The notes under the pieces: generated by a model
Told to the model about the DNA's origin: nothing
What the model saw: only the letters and a program-made list of their open reading frames with translations
Database searches by the model: none
Made by a program: the position numbers and the translations under genes
In this document: one piece after another, positions 26,259 through 34,431 of the stretch
Layout of the letters: each line of letters begins with the position of its first letter
Numbering within the stretch: position 1 is the stretch's first letter
DNA from: an uncultured Acidobacteriota bacterium
GTDB lineage: Bacteria; Acidobacteriota; Terriglobia; Bryobacterales; Bryobacteraceae
Direction: 5' to 3'
Assembly (NCBI GenBank): GCA_902826605.1
Contig: CADEFM010000006.1
Span: forward strand, 186,001-250,000
DNA length: 64,000 nucleotides

Positions 26259-27479
26259 CTAGGTATCGATTTCAACCGCAGTCCGCCTCAACGTGCGCGT
26301 GGGCTGGGATGCTAACGTAAGGCCGGCCGCGGCTACAAGCGCGGCGGTCAGCGCCCAGCCGCCCAGCAGATTGTGTTCAATCATGAGACCAGCCAAGGCC
26401 GGCGCCGTAATCTGCGAAATAGAGTTGAGCGACTGTGTTAAGCCCATCACCACGCCCTGCTCATCACTTGAAGTGGTGTGCGAAATCATGCTGGTCAGCG
26501 TGGGGCGTACCATTCCACCGAAAACCATCACAGTCCCGGCCAGCAGCAGCATCGGGATGGAATGCGTGAAAGCGAGCAGCGCGTAGCCCACCGCATAGGC
26601 GCCAAAGCCGGCGCGATTCAGGGAACGCTCGCCGAACCGCTTCACCAATCTGCCCAATGCCGGACCTTGCAAAAAGATGCCGAGAAATCCCACATAGGCC
26701 CACGTGTAGCCGGTCTGGACCGGTCCAAAGGGATGGCCATCCCACGTGAGGCGGCGCTCGCAAAAGAGAGGAAAGCCGGCGACAAACATGGAAAAGGAAA
26801 ACGCAAACAACAGGAATTGCCATAGCATGGGGGCCAGCTCCGGTTGCTTGAAGTAACGCGTGTATTCGCCCCATTGGACGATGGAGAGCCTCCGTCCGCC
26901 GGGTCCCGCTGGCGAACGGGCCGGGCGCGTCGACGGCAGCAGAAATGTGGTCGCGAGAATGCTAGTGAAGGACATGAACGCAGCCGCGAACATCGGATAA
27001 CGATAATCGAACTGCGCAAGAAAACCTGAGATAGCCGGCCCCACTAGAAATCCCAGCCCGAAAGCGATGCCGATGACACCGAACGATTTCGCGCGATTCT
27101 CGGGTTTGGTGATATCGGCAATGTAGGCTTGCGCGAGTGTCAGGTTGCCCGCGGTAGCTCCGTCGATGATGCGGCCCACGAAAACCCACGCTAGCGTCGG
27201 AGCAAACGCAGTGATCAGGAAACCGATCAACGTTCCGAACTGGCTGGCGATGAGCAGAGGCTTGCGGCCCATGGAATCGCTCATCCGTCCCAACAGCGGC
27301 CCCGAAAATAGCTGAAACAGCGCATAGACGCCGATCAGCCATCCCACTTGCACGGGCGACGCCCCTAGTTTTTCCGCATAGAACGGCAACAGGGGGAACA
27401 TCAGCGTGAGGCCCAGGACGTCCACCGCGACGATCAGAAAAATGGGAAGGAGAGGATTTTTACCCAATTCAACCATCAT
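26259..27479 (-). CDS. Major facilitator superfamily drug:H+ antiporter-like transporter
   Basis: This 406-aa protein has 12 predicted membrane segments. It resembles the TetA/DHA1 group: IVAVDVLGLTLMFPLLPFYA in TM1, motif A-like GRMSDSMGRKPLL after TM2, and GRIIDGATAGNLTLAQAYIA in TM4. It probably exports small hydrophobic compounds; the substrate is unknown. It lies between kgd (47 bp upstream) and the response regulator (53 bp downstream), all on the minus strand. A short CACGC-GAA-GCGTG hairpin lies between kgd and its start. Confidence 0.88.
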   Translation of the reverse strand: MMVELGKNPLLPIFLIVAVDVLGLTLMFPLLPFYAEKLGASPVQVGWLIGVYALFQLFSGPLLGRMSDSMGRKPLLIASQFGTLIGFLITAFAPTLAWVFVGRIIDGATAGNLTLAQAYIADITKPENRAKSFGVIGIAFGLGFLVGPAISGFLAQFDYRYPMFAAAFMSFTSILATTFLLPSTRPARSPAGPGGRRLSIVQWGEYTRYFKQPELAPMLWQFLLFAFSFSMFVAGFPLFCERRLTWDGHPFGPVQTGYTWAYVGFLGIFLQGPALGRLVKRFGERSLNRAGFGAYAVGYALLAFTHSIPMLLLAGTVMVFGGMVRPTLTSMISHTTSSDEQGVVMGLTQSLNSISQITAPALAGLMIEHNLLGGWALTAALVAAAGLTLASQPTRTLRRTAVEIDT

Positions 27480-27481
27480 GA

Positions 27482-27494
27482 CACGCGAAGCGTG
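27482..27494. repeat. Short hairpin between kgd and the MFS gene
   Basis: CACGC (27482-27486) and GCGTG (27490-27494) are separated by GAA and form a tight 5-bp hairpin in the 47-bp gap. No T-run follows on the minus strand, so termination is doubtful. Confidence 0.3.
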
Positions 27495-27526
27495 GAAGGT
27501 CGAGATGCGTTGGGTGCGTCGCGCGC

Positions 27527-30500
27527 CTACTGCTGCTTTCGGCGCTTGACTAACTTCTTGCGCCAGCGCCGCGCAATGGTGGGCGGATCAAAGGCATGCG
27601 CGAGCAGGTCCGCCTGCTCCCGGGTATGCACCTTGGACGAACCCGGCGCGGTGGAAGCGCTCTCAGGCCGCCCTGCATAGCCCAAAGCGCGCGCCTCATT
27701 CGCCATGATACGTTGCAGCCTGGTGCGCATGAAAATCCACGCGCCCATGTTGCGAGGCTCTTCCTGCGCCCACACTACGCCGCTCGCACCGTTGTATTTT
27801 TCGAGCACTGCACGAATCTCTGCTTCCGGAAGAGGGTAAAGTTGCTCCACGCGAACGATTGCCGTATGCGCCGCGGTTTCGTCCGTGGCCCTGCGCGCTT
27901 CCCGGGCGGCCACTAATTCGTAGTAGACCTTGCCCGAGCACAATAGAATTTTGCGGATGGAAGAAGCATCGGTCACGGTCCCGTCGTCCAGCACGGGATA
28001 GAAAGATCCATGTGTCAGATCTTCAACCGTTGAAACCACCTTGGGATGGCGCAGCAGGCTCTTGGGCGACATTACGATGAGAGGCTTTCGTAGCCCGCGG
28101 CGATCCGCGCCGCCCCGCATCTGACGCCGCAGCAGGTGGAAATATTGCGCCGGAGTAGTGCAGTTCACCACCTGCATATTGTTCTCCGCGCACAATTGCA
28201 GGAAGCGCTCCAGGCGTGCGCTGGAATGCTCAGGCCCGCCGCCTTCCTGTCCGTGCGGCAGCAGCATCACAAGACCGCTAGGTTGTCCCCATTTCGATTC
28301 GGCCGATGCGATGAACTGATCCACGATGATCTGCGCGCCATTGAAAAAATCGCCATATTGCGCTTCCCACAAGACCAGACTCAACGGATCGGCCACGCTG
28401 TATCCGAATTCGAATCCCAGCACGCCATATTCGCTGAGCGGACTATTGTATACCTCAAACTTCGCGCGCCCCGGAGCCAGATTTGCCAAAGGCGTGTAGA
28501 TTTGATCGTTTTCGTAATCGTGAAATTCGGAATGGCGATGGCTGAAAGTGCCTCGGGCCGTATCCTGGCCGCTCAGGCGGACGGAAGTGCCTTCCAATAC
28601 GAGGCTGCCGAACGCGAGGGTTTCCGCCAGCGCCCAATCGATGGAATTGTCGCGCAGCGCTGACGCGCGCTTCTCCACCAACTTCGCCAGCTTTGGATGA
28701 ATGGTGAAGTCCGGCGGGAAAGCGGTGACGCTCTTCGTCACTTGTTCCAGCGTCGAAAGACTCACGCCAGTGGGCGGCAGATCCTGCGGCATGGCCTCCG
28801 GCGTCAGCGGATTCAACTCAAGCAATTCCCACTGCTCTTTGTTCTTCTGCGTCTGATCGTAGACTTCGTAGAGACTTTTCTTCTGAGCCTCCTGCCAGCC
28901 GGCTACTTCGTCCGCCGTCACGATACCTGCCTGAACCAGCCGCGCCGCATACAGTGCTGCCACGGATTGGTGATCCTTCAACTGGCGGTACATTACAGGC
29001 TGCGTGAAACTGGCGTCGTCGCCTTCATTGTGGCCGTGCTTGCGCCAGCACAACATGTCGATGAATACGTCCCGGTGGAATCGCTGCCGGAAATCGTATG
29101 CCAGTTGCGCCGCGCGAATACAGGCATCCGGATCGTCGCCGTTGACGTGCAGCACCGGCGCTTGTACCATCAGCCCTGCATCCGTGCAATAGACCGTGGA
29201 GCGCGCCGCTGACGGATTGGTAGTGAATCCAAGCTGGTTGTTGATCACCAGGTGAATCGTGCCGCCTGTATTGTAGCCTTCGATCTGCGAAAAATTCAGG
29301 GTCTCGGTCACCACGCCTTGCGCCGCCACTGCGGCATCGCCGTGGATCAGCAATGGGATGACGCGCTCGCGCTTGTCATCGCCCAGGCGGTCCTGCTTGG
29401 GCCGAACAATGCCTTCCACGACGGGATTGACCGCTTCCAGGTGGCTCGGATTAGCGGCGACCGATACTGTGATCTGCCTGCCCGACGGCATTGTGCGCAG
29501 ATTGCTCGCGCCCAGGTGATATTTCACGTCGCCTGTGCCAGCGAAATCCTCGTCGGAAAGGTCGCCATCAAATTCCGAAAACACCTGTGCGATGCCCTTG
29601 CCGATGACGTTGGCGAGCACCGCCAAACGCCCGCGATGCGCCATCCCGATGACACATTCGTCCACGCCGCCGAGCGCTGCACGGTCCAATATTTCATCCA
29701 TGATTGCGATGGTTGTTTCGCCGCCTTCAATCGAGAACCTTTTGTGGCCCTTAAAGCGGTTCTCCAGAAAAGTTTCAAACCCTTGGGCTTCCACAACGCT
29801 CTTCAGTGCGCGGCGCTTCACCGCGGCATCGAGATTCCACGGACCGGATTGTTCGAAATGCTGCTGAAACCATTGGCGCTCCGTTGGTGCGTCACAATGC
29901 ATATACTCGACGCCCAGCTTTCCCGCGTAGACTGAGCGCAAACGGTCCAGCAAGTCCCGCAGTGTGCCGATTCCAAAAGCCCCAAGATGGAAGCTGCGAT
30001 CCAAATCCCAAATCGTAAGCCCGTGCGTGCGCGGATCTAGGTCCGGGTGTCCCGGACGCGGCAAGCCCAGCGGATCGATATCGGCCGCCAGATGCCCGCG
30101 CTCGCGCCATGCTTCAATCAAACCCGTGATCGCGGCTTGCTTCACTGGATCCGCGTTGACGGGGGGAGCCGAGGCCTGCTCCGTTTCCCACCGCACCGGC
30201 CGCAGCGGAACACCCAGCGCGGCGTATATCTGTTCGTAAAACTCGTGTTCGCCTTCAAGCAGTCCCTGCATGGTCGCCAGGAACATGCCCGATTCGGCCC
30301 CTTGAATGACACGGTGATCGTAGGTGCAGGTCATGGTCATGACCTTACTCAGCCCCATGGCCGCGCGTGTCTCTTCGCTAACGCCGCGATATTCGGGAGG
30401 ATAGTCAATCGCACCCGTCGCGATAATAGCGCCCTGACCGGGCATCAAGCGGGGAACCGAACCCACGGTTCCCACGGTCCCCGGATTGGTGAGCGAAATC

Positions 30501-31198
30501 GTGGTTCCTTCAAGATCCGCCACAGTCAATTTGTTGCCGCGCGCGCGCATTACGACGTCGTCGTAAGCGGCAAGAAACTGCGTGAAATCCATCGCCTCGG
30601 ACTTTTTGATCGAGGGAACTTTTAGTGAACGCGCACCGTCTTTGCCCGCCACATCCACCGCGAGTCCGATGTTTACGTGCCCACGCCGCACCCGCATTGA
30701 CTCGTGTCCGTTATCGGAAAACGTATCGTTAATTGCCGGAACCGCCTCAATAGCCTTCACCATCGCCCATGCCACCAGGTGCGTGTAGGAAATCTTACCG
30801 AGTCCTTGTGAGGATCGGTAGCCGTTGATTGCGTGACGGTTCTCGTCCATCACTTTAACGGGAACCGTCCGGAAACTGGTGGCGGTCGGTACGGTCAAAC
30901 TGGCCGACATGTTTTCGGCGATCTTGAGCGCGGGCCCCCGCAGCGGCGTTGCCTGATCGTCCTCCAAGATCGATATGGGAGCGGAGGAGAGCATATGCCG
31001 CGGTGTCGGCAAGCTCCGGATTTCGACGCGCATTTCGTCTGCCGGCAGGTTGCTGATCGGTTCGATCGTAATGGTCTCGGGTTGTCCCTCAAACACCTGC
31101 GTCCAACTGGTGTCCACCACCTGATGATCGGTGCGATATTGCTGATACAGTTCCTCTTCGAGCCAACTATTCACACTGGGAGCTGAAGGGTCATGCAT
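27527..31198 (-). CDS. kgd: Multifunctional 2-oxoglutarate decarboxylase/dehydrogenase (E2-E1 fusion)
   Basis: This 1223-aa TCA-cycle enzyme has the architecture known from mycobacterial KGD. It has a short N-terminal helix (SWLEEELYQQYRTD), then an E2-type acyltransferase domain without a lipoyl domain (about residues 100-340), then a thiamine-diphosphate E1 (about 360-1223). The E2 active-site histidine is in TYDHRVIQGAESG. E1 shows GMAHRGRLAVLANV, a ThDP-binding region with HVNGDDPDACIRAA, and LPHGQEGGGPEHSSARLERF. It decarboxylates 2-oxoglutarate and can pass succinyl groups on with separate E2/E3 partners. It stands upstream of the MFS gene, divergent from the phosphoesterase gene. Confidence 0.95.
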   Translation of the reverse strand: MHDPSAPSVNSWLEEELYQQYRTDHQVVDTSWTQVFEGQPETITIEPISNLPADEMRVEIRSLPTPRHMLSSAPISILEDDQATPLRGPALKIAENMSASLTVPTATSFRTVPVKVMDENRHAINGYRSSQGLGKISYTHLVAWAMVKAIEAVPAINDTFSDNGHESMRVRRGHVNIGLAVDVAGKDGARSLKVPSIKKSEAMDFTQFLAAYDDVVMRARGNKLTVADLEGTTISLTNPGTVGTVGSVPRLMPGQGAIIATGAIDYPPEYRGVSEETRAAMGLSKVMTMTCTYDHRVIQGAESGMFLATMQGLLEGEHEFYEQIYAALGVPLRPVRWETEQASAPPVNADPVKQAAITGLIEAWRERGHLAADIDPLGLPRPGHPDLDPRTHGLTIWDLDRSFHLGAFGIGTLRDLLDRLRSVYAGKLGVEYMHCDAPTERQWFQQHFEQSGPWNLDAAVKRRALKSVVEAQGFETFLENRFKGHKRFSIEGGETTIAIMDEILDRAALGGVDECVIGMAHRGRLAVLANVIGKGIAQVFSEFDGDLSDEDFAGTGDVKYHLGASNLRTMPSGRQITVSVAANPSHLEAVNPVVEGIVRPKQDRLGDDKRERVIPLLIHGDAAVAAQGVVTETLNFSQIEGYNTGGTIHLVINNQLGFTTNPSAARSTVYCTDAGLMVQAPVLHVNGDDPDACIRAAQLAYDFRQRFHRDVFIDMLCWRKHGHNEGDDASFTQPVMYRQLKDHQSVAALYAARLVQAGIVTADEVAGWQEAQKKSLYEVYDQTQKNKEQWELLELNPLTPEAMPQDLPPTGVSLSTLEQVTKSVTAFPPDFTIHPKLAKLVEKRASALRDNSIDWALAETLAFGSLVLEGTSVRLSGQDTARGTFSHRHSEFHDYENDQIYTPLANLAPGRAKFEVYNSPLSEYGVLGFEFGYSVADPLSLVLWEAQYGDFFNGAQIIVDQFIASAESKWGQPSGLVMLLPHGQEGGGPEHSSARLERFLQLCAENNMQVVNCTTPAQYFHLLRRQMRGGADRRGLRKPLIVMSPKSLLRHPKVVSTVEDLTHGSFYPVLDDGTVTDASSIRKILLCSGKVYYELVAAREARRATDETAAHTAIVRVEQLYPLPEAEIRAVLEKYNGASGVVWAQEEPRNMGAWIFMRTRLQRIMANEARALGYAGRPESASTAPGSSKVHTREQADLLAHAFDPPTIARRWRKKLVKRRKQQ

Positions 31199-31233
31199 GG
31201 GATTTCTTCTACTATGATATCGAATGCCGCAGT

Positions 31234-31833
31234 ATGAGCAGATTCTTAATTTTTTCTGACATTCATAACGACGTGAACGCGCTGCAACGGTTGCTCGCGG
31301 TGGATGCTGACGCCTATTTCTGCGCGGGTGACTTGGTAAGCTGGGCGCGAGGACTGGATAAGATGGCCGTCAGCTTCGCGCGGCGCCCCGCCGAGAGCAT
31401 TTACATGTTGCCCGGCAACCACGAATCCGCGAGCCAGATAGAGGACTTCTGCGCACGTCACGGCTTCGTCAACTTTCACGAAAAAATGGCTGAGATCGGC
31501 GGTGTGCGTGTCGCGGGCTTGGGCTATTCCATGATCACTCCGTTTGACACGCCTGGCGAATACACCGAAGAGCAATTTGCCGAACGCCTCTCACGGTTTG
31601 CCGAATACAAGCCGCAAGTACTGGTGTGCCATTCTCCGCCACTTAATACACCGCTCGATCGCATCAAGGAGGGTCTGCACGCAGGTAGCCGAGCCGTTCG
31701 CGAATTCATAGAGCAATACCAGCCCGGGCATTTTTTCTGTGGGCACATCCATGAGGCTGAAGGATTCGTCCTCCAAATGGGCGCGACCAGGGTGATGAAC
31801 GTGGGGAAGAAGGGATGGCTGCTGGAGATCTGA
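31234..31833 (+). CDS. Calcineurin-like metallophosphoesterase, cytoplasmic
   Basis: This 199-aa protein lacks a signal peptide. The metallophosphoesterase ligands appear in order: FSDIHND (DxH), CAGDLVSW (GD), LPGNHES (GNHE), VCHSPP (H) and FCGHIHEAEG (GHIH). It belongs to the small YfcE/MJ0936-like cytosolic phosphodiesterases; the substrate is unknown. It is divergent from kgd with 35 bp between starts. A perfect palindrome begins 4 bp after its stop. Confidence 0.88.
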   Translation: MSRFLIFSDIHNDVNALQRLLAVDADAYFCAGDLVSWARGLDKMAVSFARRPAESIYMLPGNHESASQIEDFCARHGFVNFHEKMAEIGGVRVAGLGYSMITPFDTPGEYTEEQFAERLSRFAEYKPQVLVCHSPPLNTPLDRIKEGLHAGSRAVREFIEQYQPGHFFCGHIHEAEGFVLQMGATRVMNVGKKGWLLEI

Positions 31834-31836
31834 TCG

Positions 31837-31856
31837 AACTGGTCATCTGACCAGTT
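31837..31856. promoter_or_regulatory. Perfect 20-bp palindrome, probable toxin-antitoxin operator
   Basis: AACTGGTCA and TGACCAGTT are perfect 9-bp arms around a TC centre. The site ends 16 bp before the ATG of the Phd-type antitoxin gene, and TAGTAAAAT follows at 31858-31866 as a possible -10 region. Antitoxins of this type usually repress their own promoter through such sites. It could also act as a hairpin after the upstream phosphoesterase gene, but it has no T-run. Confidence 0.6.
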
Positions 31857-31872
31857 GTAGTAAAATCAACTC

Positions 31873-32142
31873 ATGAAGTCTCGAACCGTAAGTGCGACGC
31901 AATTCAAGGCGCAATGCCTGTCGCTGCTGGACGATGTAGCCCAACACAGACAGAAGATCACGGTCACGAAACGAGGAAAGCCGGTGGCGCAATTGGGACC
32001 GCTGGACCGAAAGCCTTGGAAATCCACAAGGGGCGCTTTGGCAGGTGAGCTGAAGATCATTGGCGACCTTGACAATTTCAGCATGGCGAACTTGTGGAAT
32101 GTGGTTCGCGAAGTAGAACAGAAAAAGAACGGTAAGCGGTAA
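31873..32142 (+). CDS. Phd/YefM-family antitoxin
   Basis: This 89-aa antitoxin has the conserved N-terminal DNA-binding fold: SRTVSATQFKAQCLSLLDDV, then ITVTKRGKPVAQLGPL. The charged C-terminal tail (NLWNVVREVEQKKNGKR) should wrap around and block the toxin. The stop is 2 bp before the toxin's GTG, so the pair is one operon. A perfect palindrome just upstream fits autorepression. Confidence 0.9.
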   Translation: MKSRTVSATQFKAQCLSLLDDVAQHRQKITVTKRGKPVAQLGPLDRKPWKSTRGALAGELKIIGDLDNFSMANLWNVVREVEQKKNGKR

Positions 32143-32144
32143 AC

Positions 32145-32534
32145 GTGCGATATCTGCTCGATACGCAGATCGTGGTTCGCTGGGTGGCGGAACCGGGAAG
32201 ATTGTCGCGAGAGCATACGCGCATCCTGAGGGCCGCAGAGCTAAATCACGAAGAGGTTGGGGTTAGCGCCCTGTCGCTGCTCGAAATCACGGCGTTGGAG
32301 GAGGCTCGGATTATCAGGGCCGATACTCGCAGGATTTTCGAGTTTTTGCAAGCCAATCCGGTATTTACGATTGTGCCTATATCGTTCGAAGTGGCGCTGG
32401 AAGTCCCTGCGTTGAAGGGGCTTCGGGATCCAGCGGACCGCGCCATTGTCGCCACAGCTAGAATCCATCGCTTGAAACTCTTGACGACGGATCAGAAGAT
32501 CATTGAATCCGGTTTGGTGGATGTAGTTGAGTAA
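32145..32534 (+). CDS. VapC-like PIN-domain toxin
   Basis: This 129-aa PIN ribonuclease has its acidic active site visible: D in YLLDTQIVVRW (residue 6), E in ALSLLEITAL (about 45), D in GLRDPADRAIVATA (about 95) and D in LTTDQKII (about 115). Such toxins cleave tRNA or rRNA until the antitoxin binds. The start is GTG. It appears intact. A diverged copy of its C-terminus lies about 350 bp downstream as a relic. Confidence 0.92.
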   Translation: MRYLLDTQIVVRWVAEPGRLSREHTRILRAAELNHEEVGVSALSLLEITALEEARIIRADTRRIFEFLQANPVFTIVPISFEVALEVPALKGLRDPADRAIVATARIHRLKLLTTDQKIIESGLVDVVE

Positions 32535-32883
32535 ACGCGTGAGGCCCGCAAAGCCCCGTCTACAAACACGCGACGGTGGCAGGCATCGGAGAATCAAAAA
32601 TGTTCGCGGTGGAATTGAGACTGGATTCAATGGGCCGGGGTGCTCGTAGCGCTAGAACTGACGCCGTCATGTCGCTCACTGACGCCCGTGTGCGCAACGG
32701 AAAGTTGATGAGTGACTGCGTCGTAGCCGTTAACCCAAAGGGCTGGATGGTCAGCGGTGTGGCACCAGCGCGTGATGCATTCCGAAAAGCAAACTGGAAC
32801 GTCTTCGTTAGGCTACGCATCGCTGCCCTAGGGGACGTCAACCTAAGCCGCCCGCGCGTCCCCTTCTTGGAGAGTGCCCGAGA

Positions 32884-32997
32884 CTGCTCCGGTGTGCGGA
32901 TCGCACGATCGCGGCAACCGCAAGAATTCACAAGTTGCGGCTGCTGACCTGCGACATACAAATCGTCGATTCGGGTTTGGTGGACCTGATGGAATAA
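32884..32997 (+). pseudogene. Relic of a second VapC toxin (C-terminal part)
   Basis: Reading the frame through GCG at 32896 gives LRCADRTIAATARIHKLRLL followed by TCDIQIVDSGLVDLME and a TAA at 32995-32997. This matches the end of the intact toxin upstream (ADRAIVATARIHRLKLLTTD, then IIESGLVDVVE) almost position by position, including the active-site aspartates. There is no start, and the sequence before LRCADR does not resemble VapC, so most of the gene has been deleted. The divergence suggests an old paralogue or a second acquired toxin, not a recent duplication. Confidence 0.7.
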
Positions 32998-33071
32998 TTG
33001 CCGAAAGGAATAGGTGCAGTCCACGATTTTCTTTGGCCGCCGTACCCTGGCGGGTGCACTCGGAAGGCTCG

Positions 33072-33216
33072 TCTGACCTGATTGAATCAAATGATATGCC
33101 TGGATGCGCAGGTACTGCGGCGCATTATGGGGACGGCTCCGTCTCAGTCGCTTATCGAACGCCTCAGCGACCAAATCGTTCCAGATCTCGCTGCGAAACC
33201 AGTCTCTGTTCGACAT
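33072..33216 (-). pseudogene. N-terminal fragment of a DWFR..W-type hypothetical protein
   Basis: From an ATG at 33216 the minus strand reads SNRDWFRSEIWNDLVAEAFD and then QYLRIQAYHLIQSG. I associate this pattern with the start of a family of TPR-like proteins of unknown function. After about 48 residues the frame continues but loses any resemblance and runs into the VapC relic on the other strand. It is most likely a truncated gene. Confidence 0.4.
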
Positions 33217-33396
33217 GAGTTGCGATCCTGAATCGAGCATAACCCGTTAACGATCATCGTTTGTTTTTGATGCGCCCGACGCCGGCCATCAGATCTACAC
33301 GCCCCTCTTGCCCGACGACTAGCTCAACCGATCAGGTAACGCACTCACCCAAAACGGCTCACGAAACCATACTCGCGTTCGCCGTACCCTATAAGA

Positions 33397-34431
33397 ATGA
33401 AACTTCAGGATCTAGCGAGTGCACTGGGGTGCGAATTGCACGGGGATGGCGCTGTGGAGATCTCGGGCGTCGCGGGCATGGAGCAGGCGGGGCCAACGGA
33501 GGTCACCTTCCTGGCCAACCCCAAGTACGCGCCCAAGGTGAAGACCACCCGCGCGGCGGCCGTGTTGGTGTCGCAGCCAATCGAAGGGTTAAGCGCCGCG
33601 CAGCTCCTTTCTTCAAATCCCTATGTCGATTTCGCACGAGCTCTGGCCCTGTTTTATCACCCTCCCCGGCCCGCCCCTGGAGTGCATCCTTCTGCCTCCA
33701 TCGCAGCGACGGCGCGCGTGGGAGAGAACGCCTCCATCGGGCCATTCGCTGTGGTGGGTGAGAACGTCGTCATCGGCAGGAACGCTGTGCTGCACCCTCA
33801 CGTGGTCATCTACGAAGGCGCTCGCATCGGTGACGAGTTTTATGCGCATTCGCATGCCGTGGTCCGGGAGTTCTGCCGCGTCGGCGACCGGGTGATTCTG
33901 CAGAACAGCGTCATCATCGGCGGCGATGGCTACGGATTCGCCAAGCGCGCCGATGGCACGCACCACAAGATTGTCCAAAGCGGTGTCGCGGTGATCGAGA
34001 ACGATGTCGAAATTCAAACTCTGACCTCAGTGGATCGGGCCACAGTAGGAGAAACACGAGTCCGGCGCGGTGCCAAGATCGACAGCTTGGTCCAGATCGG
34101 CCACGCGTCTGAAGTGGGCGAGGACAACATCATCTGCGCCCAGACTGGCCTTGCTGGGTCCAGCATTTTGAAGAAAAATGTCTTGCTCGCGGGCCAGGTC
34201 GGGATATCCGGACACCTCACCATTCATGACAACGCCATCATTTACGCGCAGAGCGGCATCGGCGGCGATGTGCCCGCGGGCGCGGTGATGAGCGGCTCGC
34301 CGGCGTTCGAAGCGAAGGACTGGCTGCGTGCCATCACCGCCTTTCCCAAGCTCCCCGAGATTTTAAAGACAATGCGACAATTGGAGCGGCGTCTGGCCGT
34401 GTTGGAAGGCGGCGAGGCGAAATCCACATGA
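33397..34431 (+). CDS. lpxD: UDP-3-O-acylglucosamine N-acyltransferase
   Basis: This 344-aa protein of the lipid A pathway transfers a hydroxyacyl chain from acyl carrier protein to UDP-3-O-acylglucosamine. It has the N-terminal LpxD domain (about residues 1-95, VTFLANPKYAPKV) and a left-handed beta-helix of hexapeptide repeats (about 100-310, IGPFAVVGENVVIGRNAVL). The active-site histidine region is QIGHASEVGEDN. A C-terminal helix ends the chain. No Shine-Dalgarno site is visible. The stop overlaps the next ATG (ATGA). It indicates an LPS-type outer membrane. No other lpx genes are nearby. Confidence 0.95.
   Translation: MKLQDLASALGCELHGDGAVEISGVAGMEQAGPTEVTFLANPKYAPKVKTTRAAAVLVSQPIEGLSAAQLLSSNPYVDFARALALFYHPPRPAPGVHPSASIAATARVGENASIGPFAVVGENVVIGRNAVLHPHVVIYEGARIGDEFYAHSHAVVREFCRVGDRVILQNSVIIGGDGYGFAKRADGTHHKIVQSGVAVIENDVEIQTLTSVDRATVGETRVRRGAKIDSLVQIGHASEVGEDNIICAQTGLAGSSILKKNVLLAGQVGISGHLTIHDNAIIYAQSGIGGDVPAGAVMSGSPAFEAKDWLRAITAFPKLPEILKTMRQLERRLAVLEGGEAKST

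Larger units (their letters stand above)
32535..33396. other. Decayed accessory region without an intact gene
   Basis: About 860 bp between vapC and lpxD hold no gene I can support as intact. Two relics are recognisable and listed separately: a VapC C-terminus (+) and the beginning of another gene (-). Open frames at 32576-32947 (+) and 32560-33240 (-) overlap on opposite strands, and neither shows a family pattern outside those relics. The region looks like a site of repeated insertion and decay. Confidence 0.5.

Noticed and set aside
32576..32947. 123-aa plus-strand open frame downstream of vapC
   Set aside because: It has no recognisable motifs. Its end covers the VapC relic in a different frame, and an equally long frame exists on the other strand.
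33390..33395. TATAAG just before the lpxD ATG as a promoter
   Set aside because: Transcription from it would begin inside the coding sequence, so it cannot serve the annotated start.
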